A DNA stretch of 64,000 nucleotides, from the NCBI RefSeq assembly GCF_045287255.1, contig NZ_CP137142.1, forward strand, positions 806,001 to 870,000. The letters are read 5' to 3'. Under the pieces are notes generated by a model. That model was not told the origin of the DNA, did no database searches, and saw only the letters and a list, made by a program, of their open reading frames with translations. The number at the start of each line of letters is the position of its first letter. Position 1 is the first letter of the stretch. Below are positions 1-8,404 of this stretch, one piece after another. The DNA is from Henriciella sp045287255. GTDB lineage: Bacteria; Pseudomonadota; Alphaproteobacteria; Caulobacterales; Hyphomonadaceae. The position numbers were made by a program, and so were the translations under genes.

Positions 1-1
1 T

Positions 2-619
2 GTCGGCTATCTTGGCGCGCTACCGGGCTTTATCTGTATGGCGGCCAGTGATGAGGCAGAGCTGGCGCGTATGGTTGTAACCGCCAATGAGATTGATGAT
101 CGCCCAAGTGCTTTCCGCTATCCGCGTGGGGAAGGGACAGGCGTTGAAATTCCAACAGACCTACAGCCGCTTGAGATCGGGAAAGGGCGCATTGTTCGGC
201 AAGGCACCTCGATTGCGATCCTGTCCTATGGTGCGCGTCTGCCCGAAGCACTTAAGGCCGCTGACATGCTTGCCGCCCAGGGCTTGTCGGCAACTGTGGC
301 CGATGCCCGTTTTGCAAAGCCGATTGATGCAGAGCTGACCGAGCGTCTGGCGCGCGAACATGAAGTTCTAATCACAATTGAAGAGGGTGCGCTGGGCGGC
401 TTTGGCGCGTTCGTGTTGCACCACCTGGCTGAATGTGGTGCCTTGGATGCGGGGTTGAAAGTCCGCACCATGCACCTACCCGACATTTTCCAGGACCAGG
501 ACAAGCCATACGAAATGTATGAAGAAGCGGGTCTGAATGCGCGCCATATCGCGGCAAAGGCCATTGAAGCGCTGGGGCGCGGTGATGTCAGCGAGATTGA
601 AGCGTTTGCCCGCGCATAA
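2..619 (+). CDS. dxs: 1-deoxy-D-xylulose-5-phosphate synthase, C-terminal part (cut by window edge)
   Basis: The reading frame is open from base 2, so the gene starts before the window and 205 residues are visible. They match the C-terminal third of DXS: YLGALPGF at the left edge, the FRYPRGEG motif of the transketolase pyrimidine-binding region, then the transketolase C-terminal domain with AKPID and EEGALGGFG. DXS condenses pyruvate and glyceraldehyde 3-phosphate in a thiamine-diphosphate-dependent step that opens the MEP isoprenoid pathway in the cytoplasm. The thiamine pathway gene thiC lies at the far end of this window, but there is no direct link. The downstream genes are unrelated lipoproteins. 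Confidence 0.95.
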   Translation, partial: VGYLGALPGFICMAASDEAELARMVVTANEIDDRPSAFRYPRGEGTGVEIPTDLQPLEIGKGRIVRQGTSIAILSYGARLPEALKAADMLAAQGLSATVADARFAKPIDAELTERLAREHEVLITIEEGALGGFGAFVLHHLAECGALDAGLKVRTMHLPDIFQDQDKPYEMYEEAGLNARHIAAKAIEALGRGDVSEIEAFARA

Positions 620-691
620 GGCCTGAAAGAAAACACATTTGCCTGCCATCACGCCTTGTTTGGGTGGGGCAATCGGTTGAGTGGTTTCTTT

Positions 692-1306
692 ATGATTTTA
701 CGATATGTTTTACCGGCTCTCATTCTGGGCTTTGCCGCATGTGAGACAACGCCTCCTGCGCCTGTCGCAATGGAACAAGCAGCTTTCGATGAGGCTTATG
801 CCCTCGCAGAGGCGAACCTCAGTCCTGTCTCCGCCGATCAGGCGCTTAGCGACCTTTTGACCAATCAGGTTCTGTCTTCAGTGCAACGCGCTGAAATCTT
901 GTATCTGCGGGCAGAGAAACGCCGTTTGGGCAAGTTGAACCTGCCCGGTGCGATTTCAGACTATCAACAGTTTCTGAGCCTATTGCCGGAAGATGAGAGA
1001 GCGGCGATGGTCGAGGCGCACTTATCGTCCATGCGGATAGATATCCGTGCTGCTGAAGCGAGGCAGTCCCGCTTGCAAAGCATCGAGGCATGGTTTGATG
1101 ACAAGGTCTTACTCGGTGGGTTGCCAGAAGCGGCTGCCCGATATCGGGAATCTCAACTGACTCCTACTGAGCGACAGATTTATACCCTGCGTGAAGCGGG
1201 TTATATCTGTGCGACAGGTTTGGGAGAGCCCGTGCACAATTTTGGGGACGTACCAGCCTATGCGCAGGACCTGACATGGTGTCCTGCGACAGAAGCAGTT
1301 TCGTGA
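692..1306 (+). CDS. Putative lipoprotein with TPR-like helices, first of a tandem pair
   Basis: I do not recognise a named family. ATG 692 begins a short hydrophobic signal ending in GFAAC, a plausible but imperfect lipobox, giving a 204-residue protein; an in-frame TTG at 656 would put extra residues before the signal and is less likely. The middle (AISDYQQFLSLLPEDE) looks like a tetratricopeptide-type helical pair. The end has GYIC and, 28 residues later, LTWC, so two cysteines could form a disulfide. The next gene has the same architecture and the same paired-cysteine tail, so the two look like tandem paralogues. Probably an envelope protein; function unknown. Confidence 0.75.
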   Translation: MILRYVLPALILGFAACETTPPAPVAMEQAAFDEAYALAEANLSPVSADQALSDLLTNQVLSSVQRAEILYLRAEKRRLGKLNLPGAISDYQQFLSLLPEDERAAMVEAHLSSMRIDIRAAEARQSRLQSIEAWFDDKVLLGGLPEAAARYRESQLTPTERQIYTLREAGYICATGLGEPVHNFGDVPAYAQDLTWCPATEAVS

Positions 1307-1382
1307 TCCCATCGCTTTCTCGTCATACTCTTGCCACTGAGTCGCGCGACGACTTGAGCCTGAGACCATATAGGAGATCACC

Positions 1383-2042
1383 ATGCGTCTGATCCTTGCT
1401 GCTTCGGCTTTTGCTATCGTTACCGCTTGCGCAAATACCGGTGATGTGAATGTTCCCCCTGCGGAAGTGGAGTTTCCACCGCCGCTTGCCGATCAACCCA
1501 TTGTGCCCAGCGCTTTTGATCTGGCCATGGGGTCGGTTGATGAGCTTGTCGAAGCTGGAAATGAGCAAGCGGCGATTATGCGGCTTCAGCAATTGGTGGG
1601 TATGCAGGATGCAACCGATGCAGAGAAGGCAACAGCCTTGATGAAAATGGCGGATCTACAAGGGTTCGGTGGCAATGATGTTTATGGCGCAATCGATAGC
1701 CTCACAGAGCTGATCGAAACGTACCCGGAGAGTGATCTGGTGCCACAGGCGAACGAATTGCGCGACACGTTGCGCGGCAAGGCCACCAGCCTAAACACGA
1801 TGGCGAATGACCCAAACCGCCCACTGACGGAACGGTTTGAAGCGCGGTTTGAGCTTGGTGAGCACACCGAGGCGGCGGATATGATGCTGGAACGAAATCT
1901 GACCCCTGATAATGCCTATTTGCTCGATATGTACCAGATTGGCTACCTCTGTGAGGACGAGACTTTGACGGGACCGTCTTATGCCCTGACGGACACGGAC
2001 GGTACGGCGCGTACACTTCATTTCTGCGAGTTCGGAAAGTAG
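1383..2042 (+). CDS. Putative lipoprotein with TPR-like helices, second of a tandem pair
   Basis: 219 residues from ATG 1383, preceded by a good Shine-Dalgarno (TAGGAGATCACC). The signal peptide ends in IVTAC, consistent with lipid attachment at Cys17. The centre (AIDSLTELIETYPESD) resembles a TPR or YbgF-type repeat. Near the C terminus it has GYLC and then LHFC, matching the GYIC and LTWC of the gene before it. This spaced Cys pair and the similar length argue for duplication of one ancestral lipoprotein. It probably sits at the periplasmic face of a membrane. No specific role can be assigned. Confidence 0.75.
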   Translation: MRLILAASAFAIVTACANTGDVNVPPAEVEFPPPLADQPIVPSAFDLAMGSVDELVEAGNEQAAIMRLQQLVGMQDATDAEKATALMKMADLQGFGGNDVYGAIDSLTELIETYPESDLVPQANELRDTLRGKATSLNTMANDPNRPLTERFEARFELGEHTEAADMMLERNLTPDNAYLLDMYQIGYLCEDETLTGPSYALTDTDGTARTLHFCEFGK

Positions 2043-2201
2043 ATTTCCGGGCGAGGGCGGGGCCTGATTTTATCTGGCTGTCCAGCGTACAAAATGGCGC
2101 AGATTTTGGTGATAAACCCGGTTGCGATTGTTCGCGTATTCGGGGAGTCTGGCACAGGGATTGCTGGGGTGGCTGTGTAGATTGCACAGGACCAAATATC
2201 T

Positions 2202-2339
2202 ATGCGTTCGTTTATCGCCATTGTTTCTGCAGGCACGCTTGCCCTGTTAACACTGCTTTTCTTGACCCCTCTGGCTACCACTCAATCTCCTGAAGGCAAC
2301 GATGCTGTGATCGATTCTCCCCAAGTTATGGGTATGTAG
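2202..2339 (+). CDS. Small possible membrane or secreted protein (45 aa)
   Basis: A 45-codon frame opens at ATG 2202 with AGG about 11 bases upstream. The product starts with two basic/polar residues and a long hydrophobic run (IAIVSAGTLALLTLLFL), followed by a polar tail beginning TTQSPEGN, which is the pattern of a signal peptide or single membrane anchor. It lies alone in the gap between the lipoprotein pair and the acyl-CoA synthetase. The pattern is more than expected from random sequence, but no homologue is recognised and expression is unproven. Confidence 0.4.
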   Translation: MRSFIAIVSAGTLALLTLLFLTPLATTQSPEGNDAVIDSPQVMGM

Positions 2340-2489
2340 AGTAAGCCGTACTCTGCAGAATGCACCGGGAATGGGGCTTGTGGTTTCCATTTGATCACGA
2401 ATTCAGCAGGCTGCCCCGGCGGTATCCCCTTTTACTGACGCTGGCGTCATGGTTTATCGGTTTCCAATAATGATAACCGGAGGATACCC

Positions 2490-4244
2490 ATGACCGCAGC
2501 TGCCCCGCTTCCTGATAACTGGCCCGTTCTATCGATTGCGCAGGCAAATGCTGCGCTTGGTGCATCCGAAACCCCGCTTCACGTGGGCGAAGCTGACGTA
2601 AATGGCGTCACCATGAAAGTGTACGATATGGCCCCGCCGACCGTCCGCTTCATGCTGGAAATGGCGGAACAGCAATTCGGCGATCTCGACTATCTGATCT
2701 ATGAAGATGAGCGTGTTACCTATAGCGCCATGGCGCGCGCGGTGGAGCATTTTGCTGGCGTATTGATCGAGAAGTACGGCGTTCAAAAAGGTGATCGGGT
2801 TGCGGTGATTATGCGCAACTATCCCCAATGGCCTGTCCCCTTCTTTGCCGCACTCTCTATCGGTGCAATTGCAACACCGATGAACTCTTGGTGGACAGGT
2901 GAAGAGCTGGAATATGGACTCAAGGATAGCGGGGCGAAAGTTGCTGTTGTTGATGGCCAGATTTATGAGCGCATCCGCGAGCATCTTGGTAGCTTGCCTG
3001 ATCTTGAAGCCATCATCATTGCGCGCGATGAGGAAGAAGAGCACGGGGATCCACGCGTGCGCTCGCTGGAGAGCTTTATTGGCCCCGTCGCGCATTGGGC
3101 TGGATTGGCGAAGATTGGCTTGCCGCCAGTTGATCTGGCGCCGGATGATGACGCGACCATCATGTACACGTCCGGCACGACTGGGCGCCCAAAAGGCGCA
3201 CTTGCCTCTCACCGCGCGATTATTTCGAATATGCTGAACTCAATGACCTGTCAGGCGCGCATGTTGCTGCGTCGGGGGGAAGCGATCCCGGCGCCCGAAG
3301 ACCGTGAGCTTGGCGGTACTTTGATTGCCATTCCCTTCTTTCATGCGACAGGCGCTTTCGCGATCCTGATCCCGACTTTGCTGCGCGGCGACAAAATCGT
3401 TTGCATGTATAAGTGGGACGCTGGCAAAGCCCTGCCGATCATTGAGCGCGAAAAGATTACGGCGGTTGGGGGCGTGCCAGCAATCGCGTGGCAACTTCTG
3501 GAGCATCCAGATCGCGATAAGTACGATCTGTCCTCAATTATCGCCGTATCTTATGGCGGCGCGCCTTCTGCGCCAGAGCTGGTTTCGACGATCAAGAAAC
3601 GCTTCCCAGAGGCTGCGCCGGGTAATGGCTGGGGGATGACTGAGACCTGTGCAACATCGACACTGAATCTAGGCGAGGATTATGTGAACCGCCCAAGCAG
3701 CGCCGGCGCGCCTCCCGGAGCAGTTGAGCTGAAAATTGTTGGCCCTGAGGGGCAAAGCCTGCCGGCTGGTGAGGTTGGTGAGCTTTGGTGCAAGGGGCCG
3801 ATGAATTGCAAGCTCTATTGGAATCGGCCTGATGCGACCGCTGAAACTTTCCGGGATGGTTGGGTGGTGACCGGTGATCTCGCTTATCTGGACGAAGAGG
3901 GTTTCCTCTATCTGGTTGACCGGGCCAAGGATATGCTGATCCGTGGCGGCGAAAACGTCTACTGTATCGAGGTGGAGAGCGCGCTGTATGACCATCCGGC
4001 TGTCATGGATGCGGCGGTTGTCGGTATTCCGCATAAGGTTCTGGGCGAAGAGGTCGGCGCGGTCGTTCAGCTCAAACCCGGTAGTGAGGCGAGCGAGGAT
4101 GAGTTGCGCGCGCATGTCGCCAGCCAGTTGGCCGCCTTCAAGGTGCCAGTTGAAATCCAGTTTGAGAGTGAACCCTTGCCGCGTAACGCCAATGGCAAGA
4201 TCCTGAAACCGGTTTTGCGTGAACGGTTTGAAGCACGAGGATAG
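2490..4244 (+). CDS. AMP-dependent acyl-CoA synthetase (class I adenylate-forming enzyme)
   Basis: 584 residues, preceded by GGAGGA. The core ATP/AMP motif YTSGTTGRPKG lies near residues 225-236, the A5 motif GWGMTET near 380, TGDL near 460 and the hinge DRAKDMLIRGGENVY near 478-492. The C-terminal catalytic lysine motif NGKIL is near 566. These are the ordered motifs of the ANL superfamily: a carboxylic acid is adenylated and then transferred to CoA. Length and style fit medium- or long-chain fatty-acid or aromatic-acid CoA ligases; the exact substrate cannot be read from sequence. It ends 3 bases before the next gene, so the pair is probably co-transcribed. Confidence 0.9.
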   Translation: MTAAAPLPDNWPVLSIAQANAALGASETPLHVGEADVNGVTMKVYDMAPPTVRFMLEMAEQQFGDLDYLIYEDERVTYSAMARAVEHFAGVLIEKYGVQKGDRVAVIMRNYPQWPVPFFAALSIGAIATPMNSWWTGEELEYGLKDSGAKVAVVDGQIYERIREHLGSLPDLEAIIIARDEEEEHGDPRVRSLESFIGPVAHWAGLAKIGLPPVDLAPDDDATIMYTSGTTGRPKGALASHRAIISNMLNSMTCQARMLLRRGEAIPAPEDRELGGTLIAIPFFHATGAFAILIPTLLRGDKIVCMYKWDAGKALPIIEREKITAVGGVPAIAWQLLEHPDRDKYDLSSIIAVSYGGAPSAPELVSTIKKRFPEAAPGNGWGMTETCATSTLNLGEDYVNRPSSAGAPPGAVELKIVGPEGQSLPAGEVGELWCKGPMNCKLYWNRPDATAETFRDGWVVTGDLAYLDEEGFLYLVDRAKDMLIRGGENVYCIEVESALYDHPAVMDAAVVGIPHKVLGEEVGAVVQLKPGSEASEDELRAHVASQLAAFKVPVEIQFESEPLPRNANGKILKPVLRERFEARG

Positions 4245-4247
4245 AGC

Positions 4248-4934
4248 GTGAGCGATGAGAATGCGGCGTACCCTAAGCGAGCTTCAGGCGCGCCTCTGGC
4301 TTTAGAGCAAAGAGAGGAAACCGGAGACGGGCGGCGGTTTTCGCCGTCTATTGCGCGGAACCGTGACGTCGTACGGGATGTTTTCCGGGCGCATATGCCC
4401 ACTGCGGGGCAAGTGCTGGAAATTGCTTCTGGCACGGGGGAGCATGGCACCTACATCGTTTCGGCTCTGCCAGACTTGTCGTGGACATATAGTGATATTG
4501 ATCCAGCAGGTCGGGCTAGCCAAACGGCATGGGCGCAACAGACTGGTGATGGGCGCCTGCACGGGCCGTTAGAGATTGATGTCACAGTGGCCGGATGGGC
4601 CAACATTGCGAGCTTATCCGATTTCGACGGCGTGTTCTGCGCTAACATGATCCATATCGCGCCGTTTGCTGCGACCGAGGGGCTGTTTCAGGGCCTTGGC
4701 GAGGGGCTTCGCCAAGGGGGACGTTTTATGCTGTATGGTCCGTTTGCCCGTGATGGCGATATTGCGCCATCGAATGCGCGCTTTAGTGAAGACCTGAAAC
4801 GCCGAGATCCGAGCTGGGGGGTCAGGGACCTCGTTCGAGATATTCTGCCACTTGCGGCATCTGTACATCTATCGCTGGTCGAAATTGTGGAGATGCCCGC
4901 CAATAACCTGTCAGTCATCTTTGAGCGGGCATAA
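4248..4934 (+). CDS. DUF938 family SAM-dependent methyltransferase-like protein
   Basis: 228 residues from a GTG at 4248, directly after the acyl-CoA synthetase stop. The N-terminal RRFSPSIARNRDVV followed by VLEIASGTGEHGTYI is characteristic of DUF938 proteins, a class I SAM-binding Rossmann-fold family of unknown substrate. The glycine-rich SAM motif (EIASGTGEH) lies around residues 59-67. Family members also have the ANMIHIAP segment seen here. It is likely cytoplasmic. Coupling to an acyl-CoA ligase may be simple operon packing rather than a shared pathway. Confidence 0.85.
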   Translation: MSDENAAYPKRASGAPLALEQREETGDGRRFSPSIARNRDVVRDVFRAHMPTAGQVLEIASGTGEHGTYIVSALPDLSWTYSDIDPAGRASQTAWAQQTGDGRLHGPLEIDVTVAGWANIASLSDFDGVFCANMIHIAPFAATEGLFQGLGEGLRQGGRFMLYGPFARDGDIAPSNARFSEDLKRRDPSWGVRDLVRDILPLAASVHLSLVEIVEMPANNLSVIFERA

Positions 4935-4969
4935 GCTATGCACAATCAAAATGGTCTGTGCCCCTGAAA

Positions 4970-5176
4970 TCAGGCAGCTTGTACCGCGCGCAAGTGACCA
5001 TAGTTTTCGAGGCGGTTAACCTCTGAAGTGAGCCACTGGTAATGCCGTTCAACGCGCTCGACTTCTGCGATGTCGATTTCGGCTCGCGTGGCAATTTCCT
5101 CACGCCAGGCTTCGATGACCTGAACTTGTCGTTTCAGCCAGTCAATCATGGTGACATCGGAGATAGGAATACACAT
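4970..5176 (-). CDS. Small hypothetical protein under a Fur-box-like promoter
   Basis: 68 residues if read from the ATG at 5176, which has TGAGGA at good spacing; an upstream in-frame ATG at 5191 lacks a ribosome site. The product is helical and charged (IDWLKRQVQVIEAWREEIA, then ERHYQWLTSEVNRLENYG), with one Cys next to the start. I know no family for it. Its promoter region has TTGCAA and TACTAT boxes 18 bases apart, overlapped by a site resembling a Fur operator, which suggests iron-responsive expression. It is convergent with the methyltransferase gene. Confidence 0.6.
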   Translation of the reverse strand: MCIPISDVTMIDWLKRQVQVIEAWREEIATRAEIDIAEVERVERHYQWLTSEVNRLENYGHLRAVQAA

Positions 5177-5206
5177 TGGGCAGGTCCTCATTTTAGCGAC
5201 TCACAA

Positions 5207-5248
5207 ATAGTATGTCATCAAGATATGAAATTGCAAGTCATTCTCAAT
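5207..5248 (-). promoter_or_regulatory. Predicted promoter with overlapping Fur-box-like operator
   Basis: On the minus strand TTGCAA (5231-5236) and TACTAT (5207-5212) are separated by 18 bases, a good sigma-70-type promoter for the small gene starting at 5176. The 19-base stretch 5230-5248, read on the minus strand, contains TGAGAAT followed after one base by ACTTGCA; this matches 10 of 14 positions of the classic 7-1-7 Fur repeat. The operator overlaps the -35 box, where repressor binding would block polymerase. Confidence 0.45.
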
Positions 5249-5352
5249 AAGGGGTTATGCTTATCCCAGCTTTCCGTTTTTGCATGGACCATTTGAAGAA
5301 AGAGCGCATTTTTCGGGTGGCGCAGGATCGCGTATCCGCCTAAGGCCGTTGC

Positions 5353-6264
5353 ATGTCACCTGCAATGCGTCTTGGTTTTCTCTGCTGTCTCGGTTGCTAC
5401 ACGATTTGGGGCTGCTTGCCGCTCTACTTCCGAGCGCTCGACCATATTGCACCGAATGAAATGCTGGCCCACCGGATTATCTGGAGTGTACCAACAGGCC
5501 TTATCTTTATGGCCATTGCGCGGAACTGGTCTGAGTTAAAGGCGGCCCTGACACGCCGTCGCATAATCTATCTGACAGGCTCGGCGCTTCTGATTGGCCT
5601 GAATTGGCTAATTTATATCTGGGCGGTTGGCCAGGAACGGGTCATGGAAGCCAGTCTCGGCTATTATATCAACCCACTCGTCAACGTTTTGATCGGTGCT
5701 GTCTTTTTCGCTGAGCACTTGCGGATTGCCCAATGGGTTGCTGTCGGTCTGGCAACGATTGGCGTGACCATCATGACTATGGCGCTTGGTTCCCTGCCTT
5801 GGGTGGCTCTGGTGCTATGTTTCACTTTTGCGTTCTATTCCGTCATTCGCAAACAGGTTCAGGTCGATAGCCGGGCAGGGTTTGTGGTTGAGGCTGCGAT
5901 TCTGGCGCCGCTCGCGCTGATCTGGCTGGGTTGGTTTGTTGGGCAGCCGAGCGGTCGTCTTATGGGGGAAGGCGGAATGGATATTCCACTCCTCCTGGCA
6001 TCCGGGCCAATCACTGCGGTTCCGCTGATCTTATTTGCCGTTGCTGCAAAACGGCTGCGCTTCTCAACCATCGGGATGATGCAATATATTGGCCCAACCT
6101 TGCAGTTTCTGATCGCTGTAGCGCTGTTCAAGGAGCCTTTCGGGCAGACCCATGCATGGGCTTTCGGCTTCATCTGGCTCGCCCTGATTGTATTCAGTAC
6201 AGACAGTCTGGTTGGCGATGCCAAAGCTAAACGTCTGGCCAGAGCAGCAGCGTCTGTACGCTAG
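5353..6264 (+). CDS. rarD: RarD-type EamA-family membrane transporter
   Basis: 303 residues, almost entirely hydrophobic, with about ten predicted membrane segments arranged as two EamA (drug/metabolite transporter) halves. The start (GFLCCLGCYTIWGCLPLYF), LAHRIIWSVP and the conserved SLGYYINPLVNVLIG segment are diagnostic of RarD, the chloramphenicol-sensitivity subfamily of inner-membrane permeases. The substrate of RarD proteins is not established. The start has only a weak ribosome site; a second in-frame ATG lies at 5365. The last four bases overlap the stop of the convergent methyltransferase gene. Confidence 0.9.
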   Translation: MSPAMRLGFLCCLGCYTIWGCLPLYFRALDHIAPNEMLAHRIIWSVPTGLIFMAIARNWSELKAALTRRRIIYLTGSALLIGLNWLIYIWAVGQERVMEASLGYYINPLVNVLIGAVFFAEHLRIAQWVAVGLATIGVTIMTMALGSLPWVALVLCFTFAFYSVIRKQVQVDSRAGFVVEAAILAPLALIWLGWFVGQPSGRLMGEGGMDIPLLLASGPITAVPLILFAVAAKRLRFSTIGMMQYIGPTLQFLIAVALFKEPFGQTHAWAFGFIWLALIVFSTDSLVGDAKAKRLARAAASVR

Positions 6265-7322
6265 AACCCGGCAGGCTCAGGTAAGCCTTCGCTGCTGATG
6301 CAGATTACATTAAAGCGGGTGCCCATGTCTTCTGGGTCTACAAGGCGGCGTAACCCATCATAGAGTTCATTGGCTTCAGCCGGGTTGGCCCGTGTGAGTT
6401 GGTTCAACCGCGTTTCTGCTCCCAGACTCATCAGGAAGCCGCCCTGTGGCGCCGGTCCGGCAACAGATAGTCTGGACCCATGAGCCAGTCGACGCAGGCG
6501 GCCAAAATCGACATCAACGGTCAGATCGGATTCCCCGGGGGCTTCAAAGGGGGACATCTGTACCCCGTCACGGAAGGCACGCAGCGTATCTGTCGGAGCT
6601 TTCATGGCATCCCCATAATCGATCAAAAGGGCACGCCCAAGAGTCTTGGAAAACAGGCTGGAAAGCGTTGCCGACAGCGTTTCCAGGCCTGGCTGTAACT
6701 CAAACGATTCAACTTTTGAATTGGCGGGGAATCGGCTTGCGTCTGCAGCGTCTGATGCCAGGCCCAGAGTTAAATTCCCTTCCGAGTCGGCCCCGATCAT
6801 GCGTTCATGCCAAGTCTCTCCGGTGCGCTGGAATTGGCGCGCCGGGAGGCAATCGAGCCATTCATTGGCGAGGATCAGTATAGGTTGGTCAGTCGGAAGC
6901 TCGCTCAAGTCCTCAACAAAGGTTGGCGTATAGCGGGCGAGCCGCTCGCGCAGGTTCTGCTGCAGGGCAGGGCTTGGTTCAATCAGGTGTAGGTCGATGG
7001 CTTGACTAAAGCCCGGTGTATTGGTTGCGGCTCTTAAGGCATCGCTGATCAGGGTGCCGCGTCCTGGGCCGACTTCGCATAGGGTCAGTCGCGACGGCGC
7101 GCCCATCTGGTTCCACTCATAGGCCGCCCAAAGCCCGAGCAGCTCGCCGAAAATCTGGCTGATTTCAGGGGCGGTAATGAAGTCATGGCCCAAGCCGGGA
7201 CGTGTCGCGTAATAGCCCTGCTGACTGTCATGCAGACAGATATCCATATAAGTGGCGACACTAATAGGTCCCTGAGCGCGGATCATGCTCAGGATACGAT
7301 CTTTCAGGCTTTGCTCGCTCAT
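6261..7322 (-). CDS. MidA/NDUFAF7-like class I SAM-dependent methyltransferase
   Basis: 353 residues. GHDFITAPEISQIFGELLG (about 45-63) and EVGPGRGT (83-90) are the signature blocks of the family that includes mitochondrial NDUFAF7 (MidA), which methylates an arginine of a complex I subunit. The bacterial substrate is not proven. The gene follows folD by 6 bases on the same strand, so the two are probably translated from one message with yggT. It is a cytoplasmic enzyme by sequence, with no signal peptide. Confidence 0.9.
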   Translation of the reverse strand: MSEQSLKDRILSMIRAQGPISVATYMDICLHDSQQGYYATRPGLGHDFITAPEISQIFGELLGLWAAYEWNQMGAPSRLTLCEVGPGRGTLISDALRAATNTPGFSQAIDLHLIEPSPALQQNLRERLARYTPTFVEDLSELPTDQPILILANEWLDCLPARQFQRTGETWHERMIGADSEGNLTLGLASDAADASRFPANSKVESFELQPGLETLSATLSSLFSKTLGRALLIDYGDAMKAPTDTLRAFRDGVQMSPFEAPGESDLTVDVDFGRLRRLAHGSRLSVAGPAPQGGFLMSLGAETRLNQLTRANPAEANELYDGLRRLVDPEDMGTRFNVICISSEGLPEPAGF

Positions 7323-7328
7323 TACGGT

Positions 7329-8216
7329 CTACAAAGCCTGAGGTAAAGGCCAGCCCCGTCGGGCACAGGCCGCAAGGACTGTGTTTCTCAATAGGCAGGC
7401 AATGGTCATGGGACCAACTCCGCCCGGCACAGGTGTAATCGACCCTGCGACCGCTGCGCAGCTATCGTAATCGGCATCACCAACAAGGCGCGTTTTACCT
7501 TCCCCCTTTTCCGGCGCTGGAATGCGATTGATGCCGACATCAATCACGCAAGCGCCCGGCTTGAGCCAGTCGCCCTTGACCATTTGCGGGCGTCCAACGG
7601 CAGGAACAACAATATCAGCTGTACGGCACAGAGCAGGCAGATCAGCGGTGCGGCTATGCGCGATCGAGATCGTGCAATTCTCGGCCAGAAACAGCAGCGC
7701 AGCAGGCTTCCCGACAAGGATCGAGCGTCCGATCACGACGACATGTTTGCCCGAAAGGTCGTCCCCAAGCGCGCTTTTGGCAAGGATAACGCAGCCGGTT
7801 GGTGTGCACGGTCGCAGGCCCGGTTTGCCAAGGCTGAGCCGGCCTGCAGAGGCCTCGGTCAGGCCGTCAACATCCTTATCCGGGTGAATTTTCTCAATCG
7901 CAGCCGCCTCATTCAGACCCTTTGGCAAAGGTAGCTGCAGGAGAATGCCGTCAACCTCGTCATCTGCGTTCAGGGATGCGATCAGCGTCTCAACCTGATC
8001 CTGTGTGGCGTCTGCCGGGAGGTGATGGTGTAGCGAACGCATACCGCATTCTTCGGTCTGACGGACCTTATTGCGAACATAGACTTGTGAGGCAGGATCT
8101 TCCCCGACCAGAACAACGGCGAGAGTTGGCTGTCCGGGCAGGGTCGCAACAACGTCTTTAACAGCGGCGCGTACGTCCGCGGCAACTTCTTTTCCTGAAA
8201 TTACACTCGCCGTCAT
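7329..8216 (-). CDS. folD: Bifunctional methylenetetrahydrofolate dehydrogenase / methenyltetrahydrofolate cyclohydrolase
   Basis: 295 residues, the usual FolD length. GEDPASQVYVRNK (38-50) carries the catalytic Tyr and Lys, GILLQLPLP is the folate-site signature, VIGRSILVGKP binds NADP and TPVPGGVGPMT closes the active site. FolD interconverts 5,10-methylene-, 5,10-methenyl- and 10-formyl-tetrahydrofolate for purine and thymidylate synthesis. Thymidylate synthase, which consumes methylene-THF, lies 3 kb away on the same strand. The gene starts right after the DUF167 remnant, which reads into it in another frame. Confidence 0.97.
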   Translation of the reverse strand: MTASVISGKEVAADVRAAVKDVVATLPGQPTLAVVLVGEDPASQVYVRNKVRQTEECGMRSLHHHLPADATQDQVETLIASLNADDEVDGILLQLPLPKGLNEAAAIEKIHPDKDVDGLTEASAGRLSLGKPGLRPCTPTGCVILAKSALGDDLSGKHVVVIGRSILVGKPAALLFLAENCTISIAHSRTADLPALCRTADIVVPAVGRPQMVKGDWLKPGACVIDVGINRIPAPEKGEGKTRLVGDADYDSCAAVAGSITPVPGGVGPMTIACLLRNTVLAACARRGWPLPQAL

Positions 8217-8404
8217 GCCTCATCCACTCCCCGATCAGGTGTACTGCAACCGTCCCGTCTGTGCAGTCAACATGGAGTGTCTTAATCCGGGTGGTCTGTC
8301 CCGTCACCACACGAACAGCAGATCGCGGCGACTTGAGCGTTTGCAACACAAACCGCTTAACCGCAAACCTCGTTGGAAGACGTTTAGGGGAGGCGGAGCC
8401 GTGC
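8217..8404 (-). pseudogene. 5'-truncated DUF167 (YggU-like) gene remnant
   Basis: On the minus strand, directly after the yggT stop, a frame encodes KSPRSAVRVVTGQTTRIKTL, which matches the C-terminal half of DUF167 proteins (the 'SxVxxVxGxTSRxKxL' block). The N-terminal half of the family, about 45 residues, is absent and no start codon with a ribosome site sits in front of the homologous part. The frame runs on into folD and stops at 8158. A yggT-DUF167-folD order is common in alphaproteobacteria, so this looks like a resident gene that lost its 5' half by deletion. Confidence 0.7.

Noticed and set aside
226..636. 136-codon antisense frame under dxs
   Set aside because: The plus strand clearly encodes DXS with known motifs; the antisense product has Ser/Ala/Arg-rich shadow composition.
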